From NCBI RefSeq assembly GCF_901933205.1, contig NC_044573.1, forward strand, positions 87,626,546 through 87,690,545: a DNA stretch of 64,000 nt, given 5' to 3'. The position numbers and the translations under genes were made by a program. The notes under the pieces are model-generated. The model saw nothing but the letters and a program-made list of their open reading frames with translations. It made no database searches and was not told where the DNA came from. Source of the stretch: Camarhynchus parvulus (lineage: Eukaryota > Chordata > Aves > Passeriformes > Thraupidae). Positions 15,101 through 30,100 of this stretch are shown here, piece by piece. The first letter of the stretch is position 1; every line of letters starts with the position of its first letter.

Positions 15101-18100
15101 TACATTCCTCTCACACATTTTGCATCTTATCATTTATGTTCCTCAGTGAGGGAAACATGTATCTAAGGAAAAAAACCACATATCCTCCCAAATAAAAAAA
15201 ACTGTGAAAACAGCCCCCTCCCCCAAAAAGCAACCTCTCTGGGTTTATAAGGAAATAAATGAAGATATCTTACCACACAGAAGATAATGGTCTAGTAACT
15301 AACATAAGAGATTGAGTGATAAGTGTTGAGTATAATCAGGACACAACGGAGACCCAAGAAGAAAATGCTAAGGAATACTCCCACAGATTAGTGCAAAGGG
15401 TTCATCACATTCTTTAAAATATACAGGGTTGATTATGAAATTTCTTTTTGAAGACAGATGGCACTAATACACATCTGGAATCCATACTGTAACTTTCTTT
15501 TTTCAGACTATCCTATACTGCAGACAGAAGTCACTGCTTGGGTTGAAAATGATGCTTTCACTTCCCAAATGAAGTGCTCTGGGATTGAATCACAGAAATC
15601 GTTCCACTAACTCAACACTGTCTGTTACACTAAACCCAGGCCTGCTTTGTAAGTGCTTTAAAGCATCATATTCTTCAAGAATCTGGATGCAATTACATCT
15701 AAATTCAAAGAGCTGTATAACAGCTGTTGTCCCATTACCTGTTTGGCTCTTTTCCTTGCATCATCCAAAGCTCTTCCCCTTTCAACTAAGCGTTGGACTA
15801 CTTTTTCCCATCGACTCTGTACACTGATCAGTAGATTCTTAATAAGGACAACGTCCTGTTTCTGGCTGAAATATTTCAAATGGGTTCCAGTTTTGTCCAG
15901 CTCTATGACCTGATCTCGATGAGAGTTCACTTCTGTGGCAAAAACCTTGGAAAAAAAGGGTAAAAATTACTGAATACTGTGTTGGGTAAACACTGAAAAA
16001 AACCCATTCTGATAAAGAATGATGTAGTGAGAAAGACTACAAAACACAATTTTAAAACAAATGAAACGTTTCTCTGAGTGCCAGCATTATAGGATTCATT
16101 TGGACATTGTTACAGTATCTCCACAGAGTGGGAGAAAAACATTACACATCTGTTTCTTTACATACCTTGTGTTCATCAATTTGAAATAAGACAGTGTCCA
16201 AGATAAGACTTGGCCGAGAAGCTGCAGTTAGAGTCTGCTCAGCCTGAGTAAGCCAGTTGATGAAATCTTGAAGTGAGTTGTGGAACTCCATTGCTAAATT
16301 GAGAGCTTCTTCCAGTTTGGTCTGCAAAGACAGGTCATACTTTATTAGCAGCTGATAGTGTGTGGGGGCTTCAGCCAAGGAAACCATTTTAGTTCAGCAC
16401 TTTGGAGTAAACCATTTTATTTTAGCATTTTAAAGCACTTTTCCAATTCAAAGTTTCTGAGTTTTAAAATAACAGCCTATATTTGAGCATATTCAAGGAG
16501 ATGGATACAGGAGTTAGAGCAAAATTACACAAAACAGATGAACAGAAAATACAGCACCTATTATCAAGATAAAATTTTCCACATTAGAGCATATTTCCTA
16601 CTACTTAATCCAAATGGGACATTTGGATTTATCAAGTTCAATGCAAAACCAGTAGAATTTCAGAAATCTAAGGTGGTAGTGTACTTGGAAGAGCCTCAAG
16701 TAGGTCATCAAATTTATTCTCTTGCACTTAATGAAGAATAAGTTTTCCTAGAGCACTTCTTTTTTAAAAAGTCCAATTGTCATTTTGGTTGCCCGAACAG
16801 AAATTAATTTGGGATACAGAATTTTGTTGATCATGAGACAGCAATCAGAGATTTTCAAACATTTACACTGCTGACCTCACTGAGCACTTCAACCTTACAC
16901 CTTCCTGCAAGAAGGTGTTCATATTGGGTATTAATTAGTTTGTCATTTTTACTTTGTTATTACCTTAAGAGACATCAATGTTATAACTTTAAAATACAGC
17001 TAAGTTGTGAGTTAAATATTTGTGCTTTATACTTATCAGTGCTGTACAGAGAGTTTCTCTGTTTGCAATCATGGGTTTGATTGAGTTAGAACAAGCGGAC
17101 TGTATTTCGTGAAGGAATGAAAGCCACGTGAAATTAATAACAAGAAAACGTATGTTGCATATGAGTGAAATCATGCTGTTGATCTGTTAGAACAGAAGGT
17201 AGTCACTTGAAGTAAATGGTAAAAGGCCAAGTGTTTGGGAATTTTAAGAAAAAATGGCTAAAATCTAGGAAAATTAACACAGCAATTCTGTACTGAGGAA
17301 GAGATAAACTTGAAGGATCATTCAGTCTCTCATTCCGTCTATTACTGAATAAAAACCCGTAACTGCAATAAAACCCATAAAACCCCTAGTCCTACTAAAT
17401 AAGCACTAACAGTATCAGTTAATATATTTCTGTGGAACAGACTTGTGCCATTCTCACCATATTCCTCCCCAGTTATGGATAATTAACTTCTTGAATCTTA
17501 TTTTCCCCAGTACTTTCTAAACACATTACTGAATTATGCCAGTCTCTACAACTGATTTTAAATGTAAAAAATCAGGCAAGTATGCATCCATAAAAGCACT
17601 GATCATTAACACACTTAAATGCATGATTTACACTTTTATTTTTATGTAAAAACACTTACTTTTCTTTCACTGAGTTTTGTTTGCACAGATTCCCACTTTT
17701 CTTTTAAGTTATTTATGTCCTGTTCAACGTTTGTTTCAGCAGACTCTGGGCATCTTGCAAGCATCTGCTGGCCTTTCTGCATTAGACCCTTGTATGTCTC
17801 TTCTTTGGCCTCAAAGGCAGCACAAAGTTCCTAAATAAAGAAAGGATCAGAAATAATAAGGTAGAAATTCAATACTCTTTATAGAAACCTGTATAATATT
17901 TATTCCTCCCCCAGCATTTAGCAGATATGATTAAGACTAATAAAGGAAACACATGTAATTCATAGAAAGCCAAATGAGAAAATGAGGGACAGAGTTCCTC
18001 AGGAAATGGAAACTTGTATTGTCTGTCAAAGTCTTCTCTGAGATTCAAAGATTGGCAAAGTAAATACTATGCACTTATTGAAGAAGAGTCACTACAACTT

Positions 18101-21100
18101 GCTTGGCTTAAAGTCCATCTGTAGCCAAAACACAAAAAGTGTCAGCATTACACAGCGTGCTGGAAGTCCAGATCTATCCAACACCCTTCAAAAGTGGGTG
18201 GGACAGCTTGGGAGGGCTGGTTTATTGTACATTGTCAGTATCTTCCTTCACTTGCCAGGCATGAGCACTGAAGACATTTCAAACATTAAAAGAAAGCTGT
18301 AATAATAATGGTAACAACGTGTTTTACCTGTAAACTATTCTAATAATTATGCTTTTTAAATCATGTTGGTAAGCTGGCAAAAGTCTGGGAGCTCCCATGC
18401 CTCCCCCTGACTCAAATAAACATGTTCAGTATTGGTAACAGACAAATAAAAATAAAAATGTACCAACGAAGCTGCTGCAGACTCTCAAATGAGGAACATC
18501 TCTTCACAAGGAGATGAGGAATAAGTGGTTTACAAATAATAAGAAAAGTACTTTTCCCTCTGATTCTCAGGACAAGAGCCCAAACCAAACATTTTTTGGG
18601 GGTTAAGAGATACTGTACACAGGGCTGTACCTGACCATGTAGGAGGGCAAAGCAAGAAGCAGGCTCATTCGTGAAATTAAGATCTTGACACAACAGAAAG
18701 CTTCTTTGTTTTCTCTCTGAGGACTATGGAAAGTGGTGTCCCCTAGTCTGCTTCCTCCTACTACTTCAGGAAGAAACTGAAAACAATGATTGTTTTAAGA
18801 AAAGGAGAGGGATGATCTGAGCAGCACTGGGATAGCTAAAAAGGTGTCTTTTAAAGCCCCTTTCCTACTGGTATTCTGTAATGTCTCTTCATATCTTTTG
18901 TTTTCCTGGAGCTTCTTTAGCTAGAAATGCAGCCCAATCTCAACTCCATTTGTGAACCAATTATGGCTGAGGTTCTTTCATTCATATCTTTTATTCATGT
19001 CTTTTATTTATATCTTTTATTAATATCTGTGGAAACAGGCCTTATACTAAAGAACATGGTTCATAACATTACTCCCAAAGAGGAACAAATCAAAATGTAG
19101 TGTGAAACTTTCTCCTTCAGTTTCACATCAATAATTGACACAGCTGGCTCTAATTGCTTAGAGCCAAGTTTGAATTTGGAATGCAGTAGACAACATGACA
19201 AGTGGTCTCAACATTTCAGAAAAAAGAAAAAAAAAATAAAAGGAGAGAATTAACATGTATATGCACATGTGCACTAAGGTTTAACCAAAAAGAAATCAAG
19301 TTCTGTGCTTTAAGGGTTGATAGCAAGTCAGTGCCTGCAGATGGCCACCAGGACAGTAACATCCTGTTAAAATGTACATGTACAGTTAGGGAGGGATTGT
19401 ACCTCTAGAGTGCATATTACTGGGGACAGTCACACTTGTTCTGACTATAACATAAAGGCCCTTTAACTAAGGGCCCTTTAACTAAGTGCCTTTTTAAGTG
19501 TAGAAAATTTGCATAGCAAAGAATGTACTAAAAGAAAATTCTGAAGCCTTCCATGAAAATTTCTGCATCTTGATCTAAGTGCAGGATGAAAAAGGGAAAG
19601 ATCACCACTGACTTTCAGAGAATCATGAGTCCACTCTCACAGGGGGAAAAAACCCCACCACCTATTTTTCTCCCTTTTTTGTTTTTCCTTTATGACAAAT
19701 AGAAAAGGATTATAGGGATTCAAAACAACAGGAATATTTGCGTTTGGATCTAGTTTCTTGTCTTATATGATTTTAAAACTGTAAATTACTTTTCCTATCA
19801 GTTATAGAAACTGGCAAATTTTTGAGGACAAAAGGAAGGGGGGAAAACGTGCCCCTTGTTGGTAACCAATGATCTTTAGCACCATTCAAAAAAAAAATCT
19901 GATTTTTAACATGACAATTCAGCATTCTAATTGGAAGTGTCAAGTCAAGCATATTCCAGTTCAAGTACAGTTCAGTAAGTATCACTGTTACCTCTGAGCC
20001 AGGAATTCAGAGGTTCAGATCACCAGGTTTGGGCTTATATCCTGGTCTAATAGTTCATCATGATTTTACACAAATGGAGCAGTAAGAACCACCTTCCTTA
20101 GAGGCAAGAGATCAAGTTTAAGTGCCTTTTTTAAAACTCTATGGTTCTATGGAAGCAGAGAAATCCACAGAATGTTTCTTAAAAGAAAGGTAATAGTTCA
20201 GTCATCCTGGTCAGCTTGCCATTTCTAATCAAAGCACAGCCTCTATGAGCCAGTAGTCCTTCTTACTACTATGCTAATGATGACTTTACTGTCAGCTTTG
20301 GTTAGATAAAGAATAAAGGATCAAGTCTCTTAAAGTTTAGTGAATATGGGCCATTTTTATGTTCATCTTCAAACTTTAGAAAAATCATAAACTTAGTTAT
20401 GGGGTCAGAAGGGAAAAGAAGAATAGAAATCACGAAAAAATCACCTTTTGTAAAGATGCAAAAGTTGTTTTATTTGTCTCAACACTAATAATGCTTCAGC
20501 ATGTCCCAACAGGCTACTAAACTACACTGTAAATAATAGTGTTGTTTTGAAGGCTATTAAATTTCTTTAAGACACTGTACAGACCTTGTGATATATAGAA
20601 CACACTCTGTATTTACAAAAAACACTCTTAAAAGATAGTTAGTCCTGAAATGCAATTTGCAAAGCATTCTAATACTGATACTTACCATATGTGCATTAAG
20701 CTGCTCTCTTGCTGTTTCTGGTAAGCCTCCAACAGGTTTTGATGCCAACAGCTGACGTTCAGTGTCTGTCAGCCATTGCTGCAGATCCTCAACTTCACCA
20801 TGGAAACCTTGAGCCTAAATTATACCACATCATTTTAGAGATAACTTAAATGCTCTCCATGACAATACCAGCTCAGATGCATAAGCAGATTGGCAATTGG
20901 TATAGCCAGAAATTTGTTATAATCAAAGTACATTAAAGAAGAAGAAAGAAAAAAAGGAAAAAGCAAACTAACAAACTAGCTGAATTCAATCTAAAGGACA
21001 AAAACCATAGAAATCATAAAAGCAGTCAAAATAACTACTGTGAGACCAATGTTTTCCCTGAATAATACAACTATACAGAAATTTCACCCTTTACAAACAT

Positions 21101-24100
21101 GTAGACCAAAAGCTGAATTCTCATATCAGCACTGTAAGGGACAGTGTCCAGCTGTGGAAGATACAGCTGGATTCAAAATTTCTCCAGATTCAGGAGCATC
21201 TGCATAATGGTTTTGATTTAGGCCAATTTCTAATACATGTATCTGTGTATTTCATGTAAAAGACACTTTTTCTGAGTTATCTCTATATTTGATCATTTCC
21301 TGTTCACCTGGATCAAGGCACTATCCAGCTGCTGTTTCCTTTGCTCTGTTTTTTCCAACAAGTTTTGCCAGCGCTGATTCAGGAGTTCCAACTTGCTCCG
21401 TAAATTACTTGCTTCTTCAACAGCACTTGATTCAATAAGGTCATTTCCTGCTTTTTTAACAGCTTCCACCGTAGACTGATGAGCGAAAACATCATTTTGT
21501 AGCACCTACAATTGTAACACAGCATGGTCATATCAGTAAGTTACTGAATGAAGGCACTCACAGTGACTGAGCCAGTTGTAGTCCAAGGACAAGACAACAG
21601 TTAAACATCAGCACAGGTATCAGAAATTAAAGCTCTTAGATCTCTTCAAATCAAATGCACTAACAATTATGACAGTATCCATTCTGACAAAATACTGAAG
21701 TTTATTTTTGTATCTTGGAAAAAAATATTCCTTCTGAAAGCATATATTTCTGAAATTATCAGAGGTTTCTAGTAGTGCTAGGGAATAATTATTTCTTCAC
21801 TTTTTAAATTTATTATATACTTTCCTTTAACAGGATTTTTCTTTGAATACTATGTGCCTGCTGTGCTATACAACAACCCAGCTGCCACAATGAATTCTTG
21901 TGCATTTCACAGCTACAATTCCTTTCACATTATGTCAGGCTACCAGGACATTTGACCTGTGCTAAAAGCTGGGGGATGGTTGTACTACAGACACTAAAAG
22001 ACCTCCTCCATCTGCTGGAAAACCTCTTATCACCAACTAGAGTAAAAACCATAAAAGGCAAAAGGTACATTTGGGGAAAAAATGCTGTTTTCAGAAGGAT
22101 GGAGGGCAGGGCAAAAAAAGCTTTAATATAGAACAGAAAAAGAAATACACAAAATGGTTGGGGAGAGAATGGTAAACCCTATCTAAGAAATTCAAGTTTA
22201 TGATTCCTATCTTCCATGGAGTTTGACTGAAACTCACCTCCATCAGAGCACTAGCATATGAAAAAAATGCAAAGCTAAATACAAAGAAACTTAAAAATAA
22301 ACTATGTGGAGCATAATATGAAATAGCAAGTCACAAGTAGACCTTGAATACAAAACACACATCACATTTACTTTAATCTTCTAAGCTAAGAATCAGATTA
22401 TTTTATTTTCCTAACAGGGTAAAAAAAGGTATTCAAAGAAGCAGATGCATCTTATCCCTTCCTTCCTGCTGAGACTCACTAAGTACAAGGTCTATTCTTT
22501 CCAAAGTTATTCAAGAGGTGGATGTTTTTACAGGCTACCACAGGATGCACTACTGTGTGAACTTTCTAACCTATAAACTCTGTATTATGAAAAGGAAGCA
22601 GATTCATTCATGTGTTTGCTGAATTCCTTCAGCACAGACACAAATGATGCCTCGATGCTTCTTCACTAGTGAAACACTTCCGTTCGATAAGAACATAAAA
22701 GGCTCGTGGAGCAGAACTTGGTTTTGTAATTTTATTTACTTTGTTTTAAAAGGGTCTGTTTATAACAATAGTCACATAGGCTATGTAGATACTGTATTCT
22801 GTCCAAGTTCCAACTGACCACCCAAAAGCTTTCAGAAGCTGCATAGCTGCATTAACACAGACAATGAAAATACTTTAATTATCTGTGTACTGTCAATTTC
22901 AATCAATTCTCTCAAAATCCAAAATGGACTCCGAGTGCTTTTTACATCATATGCAGGCCAAAAATTAAATGGCAGATTTAAAGGGAGAGGAATTATACGG
23001 TTAGATTGAAATCTTCAAGCCTAGAAAGAACACGTTGTTATGAAGAGTGCAGAGCTACACAGCGAGGCAGGGAAAATCTCTTAGTCCTAGGAGATGTTCT
23101 AAAAATAAAGGCATAGCAGAATCATTCTTCCATGGGCTTCAAAATAACAATGATCAGTAAAAATACTAAAACAAACAAGCAAACAAACAAAAAACCCTTA
23201 ACCCTATGTTGCAAGTAACACAGAGAAAAAGATGGGAGTTTGCACAGATTTTCGGAGAAGCATTTTCCATCTTAGCTGAACCCAACTGACACATAATTTT
23301 GCAGAATTCAGAACAAATCACTATTTTCTGAGAGGGAAGAAAGAACCATTGCTATGCAAGAGTTATGCAGTTTGTGAGGCCTGGCTTAAACAGCAGTAAT
23401 CAAGGAGTTCATTGCTTCAGGGAGGTTCAGGTTTTGAATTCCCTAGGTCAAAGAAAGGTGATTAGAGGTGGAGTCTAGGGTAAGCTGTTTATTTTTGGCT
23501 AAAACCTATGCCACTTGCATAGCACATGCAAGAAAGGAAGGCATGTGGAGGAGTAAGAGGAAAGATATTACTTATTCTAAGCCTTCATTCCAGCTATAGT
23601 CTGCATCTTGAAAGTATATGTAGAGAATTATTTATCAAATGTGAAGTTTTACTAGAAGACTCATCCCTAAGATAAATATCAAAAGAACATTTTGGTTAAT
23701 ATTGTTTATAATTACATACATGATGTTTGGCAAGTTCAATTTCAATAGCCTTGGGGTCTCCACCCACGGGTTTCTGTTCATTCAGCAAGTCTTCTGTATG
23801 TGTCAGCCATGCCAGTAACTCATCCAGGGCATGCTGGAACTGCCCCAAGGCCAACAAGGCACCTTCCAGCTTGTGCTACAGTAAAAATAAAGTTAACAAG
23901 AAAATCGTTTCACAATGCAATTGAATTGTCTTACATTACCATTAGTCACCATAATCCAGAGCAGAGTCCACACATGAGACAAAATAAAAGCCAGGGAGGA
24001 ACAGTTACCCAGTACAGGCAATGCTTTATAACTACAGCTGAGTCAGCAATTCCCTTGTAAAGCCTTGCATTCCACGCTGAAATTCCTGGCCTCAGAAGAA

Positions 24101-27100
24101 GCCATAGTTAACCAGAAGCCATAGTTAAACGAGAGTTAAGATTGAAGGCTCTTTCATCAGATGTATTAGTAGCTTTTTATCACTTAAAACATATTTTCAA
24201 TATAAATGCAATTTGGTGCGTGATCACTTTAAAATCTTTTCTTTGTCATGAAATTATTCAGTTTAGGAAAAAAAACCACACTTCAAAGAACCCTTTCACA
24301 TCTCTCAGCTTGATAATTTAAGGAAATAACACCAAAATAGTTTAATATTAAGTTAATGGGATTTTATTCAATTTTTCAGCTCAGCAGCTACTATTACTTT
24401 TGCATATATAAACATGTTTTCAACTGCTACTTAATACATCATCAAATAACCAAAATGCAACAATAATCATTCAACATAGCATTACTGACAGAAAATTTAA
24501 AAAGGTTTAAAAAAGTTTTAAAAACTCAACTAATTGTACAATTCAAATGCTATTATATATAAGTTTTTTAGCTTCCAAACTAAAAGGAATGTGTAAATTA
24601 ATATAAGCATTATGCATAACAAAGAATTTTTCACAAAAAAAAATCATTAATAAAGACCCCACCTCCAAGCTTATTTACCTGTCTACTTATAATTTTGTCT
24701 TCTAGGCTGTCCCACAATAGTCTGAGCTCTGAGAGAGGGTCTTGAACAGTGTGCTTGTCACTCTCTTGTGTTGCTTTCTTTAGCAATAGTTCTGCCTGAT
24801 GGTTCAGTCTTTCCATTTCTATCTGCTGCTGATAAGCTTCTGTCTTAAATTGCTATGGTAAATAGAAAAAGAAAAGAAGTAAATGAAACACAAGTAATGA
24901 TTATAGAATCACAGAATGATTCTGTATTCTAGCTCTTGTGGTTGTGATGGTGATAATGTTATAAATTTCAAATGGAATTATTCTTGAAAGGAAGTGAAAG
25001 CAAATTTTCTTTTGTAGAACACCCTCTTTAACACACAACTGGTGCAACAGTCTGAAGGCATCTTGTGTACATATGTTCTGAACTACGTAAGGTCACAATT
25101 CATTTGAAGTTACATCATAAAATACATAAAACAACCTGCCCACAGCCAACAAAATCAACAAGTGAGAAACAAGACCAAGAACCTTCTCTGATCTTCACAT
25201 ATCTCTGCTTTTTAAACATGGCATAACAGCATCCCAACATCAGGAGCATATTTGGCCACAAGTACAGATCCCTGCAGACAGATTTCCAAGTTAGATTGGA
25301 ATTTTGATTTTCACTTTACTCACATACTGGGAACGTCATTATCTGTGTGAGCATTTACATAAAGGCTCTAATGGCAGAAGCAAAGCTTTGGAGGACTTCT
25401 CTCAGAGACTCAAAGAAACTATTCATGTTAGAAACAAGAAAACAAAGTTCATAGCAGAAGAAACCTGCACATAATAACTTCATAGTTTTTGAAAGAGAAT
25501 GAATGATATTACAACTATTTTTGGGCCATCAGAAAAAATAAAATGTAGCCTAGACAAAATTTGGAATAATTTTTAAGTTAAGTGCATTTTAAAATGAAAA
25601 GTTTGATATTAAATATTTTTAAATTTTCATGCAAATTCTTCTTTACTAAAAATTGAAAATGAAAATTGTATTTGACTCTGAAAAAATACTACACAACACA
25701 GAAAAATACAGACAAATGGAAATATAAAGGAAATTAATCGCTAGTTCATACCTTAAGTTCCTCTGTTTGCTGCTTCACTGTCTCCAGATCTGTTCCAACT
25801 GGGGACATAGATGCTAACTTGCTGCCAGCAATGTCTACCCAGTCAAATAATGCCTGGAAATCACAGTATGATATTCAAGTGTGAGCAGAGAAATGCTGTT
25901 ATTTTTCAAAGTTGTATTGAGAAAAATATCAGAACTTTTCTTTTTTCCAGAGAAGGTATTGCTGTTCTCTTTCAAAGAAAATAACTTTCCCAGCAAAACC
26001 TAGGTTTCTTTGTAATACAATAGAACAAATACCCATGTAACAGTTACAGGAGTGTACATTCTGCAATACTGGACTTCTATTAGCAGCAAGATTCTGCCAG
26101 AATTATTCATGCTGAGTAGCAATCTACTTCTTGTATTTACCTTTCAGGGGATTCATAAAAATTGCAGATTTTACACAAGACAAACTCTGTTCTACAGTTG
26201 TTTGGAGTGAAAATGGAAAGATAACACACCTTAAATGAGGATTATGAACTTTTGAAGAAAGCTACTTGTGTAAGGAACATGGAACTACTTATTCAGTATA
26301 TACTAAGCAGTGAAGGACCATAACTGAGCTACAATGAATCACTGAAGGATAATGCTGAGTGACTTTAAAAAAAAAAAAAAATTATGTCTCCCCAGTTCTG
26401 ATGCTAGGATGTGCTCTGTACAGCTACAGGAAATAGAAAGCACTTAAACCAAATGGAGATGATTCTGTCTAATCAATCTCTGCACAGTAGGAACACAGGA
26501 GAACCCAGACAAAAATCCATAGTGATGGTGCACTGCAAAACAGGCATGTTGCATTATTAGTAAAGAGTGGTCTGCTGCTTGATCTGCACCAAATACAGCA
26601 GTAACTGCCCTCAGTGTCATGTGAAATTTCAGTTTTAAAGATTTAATGAACCATGGAAGACAGTCATTCCACCAAGAAAAAACAAACAAACAAAACCAAA
26701 ACAAACAAACATACAACTACAAAAAACCCAACAGCACATACAGAGAAAAGATCATAGTTTCAAAGGATAGGTTGTGTTGGAAGAGACCTTTAAAGGTCAT
26801 CTAAAGTACAACCCCTCTTTTTGTTTAAATTTCATCAGTTCTGGGAAGCACAGTGTATAAGATCTCTTTAAACTGCTGGAACATTTGCCTCCAGATTTAA
26901 AAAGGGGATAATCTTCTAAAGTATTGTGACAGGATAAATTATACTAGGAATATAAATTATACTAAGAATAATGGTTTAGCAACATTATGTTAATAATTTT
27001 ACTTATAAATAAGGTGGAATAAAATTCAAGTGCTGTAATTGTCTTCGACTCAAAGAAAACAGCAGCAATTGTGTATACAGACCTGTGCTCTGTTCCTTTC

Positions 27101-30100
27101 AGACCAAATGCGTCACAACTTTAACCTGCCTTGACTATCACAAGAAACTGAGCAGAACTACTATGAATGTGTGGTGCCAAAAAACCACTGCTCTTATCAA
27201 CAAACAAGGGGACATTAATTTTGAATCTAAAAGTGCAATATATGGACACGAAGAAAACAACCCCTCATATGCATTCTTTAATGCAAAAAAATCCCAACAA
27301 ACCAACCCCACCCAATCTCGAGAAAAAGCCCTGCCTACTCAAGAAAACAGTCACTACAACCAGAGTGCAGTACTTGTCACTTACCTAATCACATGACACT
27401 TTTTACTACAACCACATTAAATCCCATTGACCCAAGGCTGGGTTAGGTATGTCACATCATCTTACCTGTAGTCCATCTTGGTATTGAACAGCTGCCTGCA
27501 TAGCTTCCCCAAGCTTATCCACACGTTCTTTCCATGTTTTGTTTAGTGCATCCCAGGCAGAATTCAGCTGCAAGTAAGCACAATTTACTCCCATAGACAA
27601 AAGAATTTTACTGCTATATAATGTGCATTTACTAATGCTTCACTGATCAATAGTACAAATAAACTAAGCATGACTAGTTCACATTTATTAACACTCCTGT
27701 CCTCCCTATCACTGCAGAACTAGTTTCTTTCAGAATTCAGTAGAGGTTCTGAATTACAAAAGCTGTAAACTTCAATACTGATTGAATATTTTTTATTAAC
27801 AGAGATCCAAAAGTTAGTAGAGGAAATACTACTAAATCATTTAGAGTTGCATCACCATAATAAAAATACCTTAAAAGAATCATACAGTGCTGAACACTGG
27901 AGAAATAAGAAGTACTTTATAGACATCCAAACAGGATAGTCTCAGTTAAGATGTCTCACTTGGCATGAAGAATACATATCCAAAATTTATTCCAGCATTA
28001 CTTTTTACAAGAAATAGTCACCTACAATATTAATCAGTGACTATTTTTAAAAAAAAATGTCTTTTACAAAAGTTCTAAACCATAAATCAATGAAATAAAA
28101 CAGTGTGTACATTCTAATCTAATCTAAGATTTATTCACTCAAAAGGCAAACCTTACTTTACCACAATGGCTTCAGTGGTGTCTCACTTTTGCCACAAAAT
28201 TTTTATTCTAAAAATTTGTTGGGGTCATAGGGAATATACAAATTTCAGCTGAGCAAGCTATGACATAGCAGACCTAAGCATCTGCTTTTCCCATACCTCA
28301 TCTATACTCTTGTTGACAATGGGTTTGTCAGGCTCTCCACAAGCAGCTCTCAGCTCAGAGCCAAGGCTCACAACTGCTTCTAGTTCTTCTTGTAGTCCAT
28401 CAATTTCTTCTTTAGCAGCCTACAAAGAGAAAAAAGCCAACACTGCTAATACTAAATTTGATAACCTATGTACAACTTGCTTTCAAGACCGAACACAGCA
28501 GGATTCCCCCTTTGTTCTCCTTCCAGTCACTTGGACTTAGAAAATAAGCATCCCTTTGCAGTGTCAGATGAAATCAGCTGACATCAGTCTAAATTGTAAC
28601 AATGGTTTATGATACCATTTTGCATGAGATAGAAAAAGTAAACAGGAAGTTTTAAATTAGATTTCTTTAATCAGAGTGTCTTCTTTGTCAGAGGTTATCA
28701 TTCAACCTTCAAACATTTAACTATCAGTATAAATAATTACAGGCTTAGAGGATAATACATAGAGCATAATACAATTGTCCACCTTTCATTTGGATGTTAC
28801 GTACTGCTCGAGGAATCTCAAGTATGTACAACTTTTCAAAGTCTCAGTGAGATGGTTGTTAATGTACATATTTACAAACAAATAAGGAAATGTAATGACA
28901 AGCACATGTTGCATGCTCATTGCAATTAAGCACTGATCTATGTTATTAACTGTAGACTCTTGAGATACCATTACTGAAAATTTCTACACAATTATCCCTC
29001 TTAGTCTTTACAAAATAATATCTTCTCCTCTGCATACCATAAATAAAGTACTTCAAATCAAGCAAATACTTTCTACTGACCTCTGCAGCTTCTTGCTGTT
29101 GCTTGACTACAGATGGGTCAACTCCAGGTCCCTCCAGTTCTCGAATGAAGTCCTGAGTATCTTTAATAGTAGCCACAAGAGCCATATGATCACACCAAAA
29201 CTTTTCAGCTAGTTCCATTACATCCAACAGTTTGGCCTCTCTTTCCTCCGTCAGGGTCTGGATGTCTTCCCAAATTAGGACCATTTGGTCTAGTTTATCT
29301 TGAACAGCTAAACAACAAAGGAACTAGATTACTACCTTGGCAAACAATTCTTGGTCATAAATCTCTCTACAATTCTACAGCAGAAACACATGTGTACATT
29401 TTAAAATTTAGACTCTAAAATATTCTTTGCAGGACTCCTTATAATGTTAAGTGGAAACAAACACAATGGCCTTTAAAAATAAAATAAAGGTCATATCCAC
29501 AATGAATTATTTTAAATGATGTTTTGTTTTTATAAATCTTAAGCAGCTTCTCCTGGAGAACATTCCCCAGATTAGAGGTCATCAGAAATGAAGAATTTTA
29601 TATGCTGCAGCTTACTGCATTTCCACTACATGAAAGTTTTCTCAGTCTATTACCTTTAGCAGACACATCCTTATCAGCGCCTTCTGAGCGAGCGATCATC
29701 TCCTCCCCTCTCTGTTTAAGTGTTTCATACACTGGCTGAAGTTTTTCCAGATCCACTGACACATTCTTATTTTCACTGATCTGCTCTTTTATCTTCTCAA
29801 CCTCTGCTGAGATCGAAGGTGGCTGCCTCAGACGTTCAACTATGCGTTTAAGACTCTCCAGAGTTGGATCTATCTTGTCATGGAACTAGGAGGGTGCCAC
29901 AGGACAGAAGGAAATGGCAGACAATTTAGAATATTTAAAAAAAAAAACAAAAAACAACAAACTAAAAAATGTCATCTGAAATTATCCTGGAAAAAAGTAC
30001 TTGACATCTCTATCCAACATATGCATGTGCAAGTTGCAATACCTCCCCTCTAGGCTCTTTTAATTCTAAAGTACAAAAATAACCTTGCAAAATTATAGGT

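Larger units (their letters stand above)
17831..20685 (-). other. Intron between exons 23 and 24 (2.9 kb)
   Basis: Unique intron apart from the short tandem repeats at about 18979-19028 and 19457-19486, listed separately. A CR1-tail-like string near 20135-20155 is too short to call. Confidence 0.65.
25854..27465 (-). other. Intron between exons 18 and 19 (1.6 kb)
   Basis: Holds an A15-type run near 26366-26382, an (aaac)n-like stretch at about 26676-26735 and a CR1 remnant at 26751-26816. A plus-strand frame at 27085-27396 has no recognisable family and no supporting context. Confidence 0.7.

Noticed and set aside
20135..20155. CR1-like tail (tctatggttctatgg)
   Set aside because: Too short, and the diagnostic upstream CR1 sequence is missing.
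27085..27396. Plus-strand open frame of 103 codons
   Set aside because: Composition resembles translated AT-rich intron; no family resemblance.
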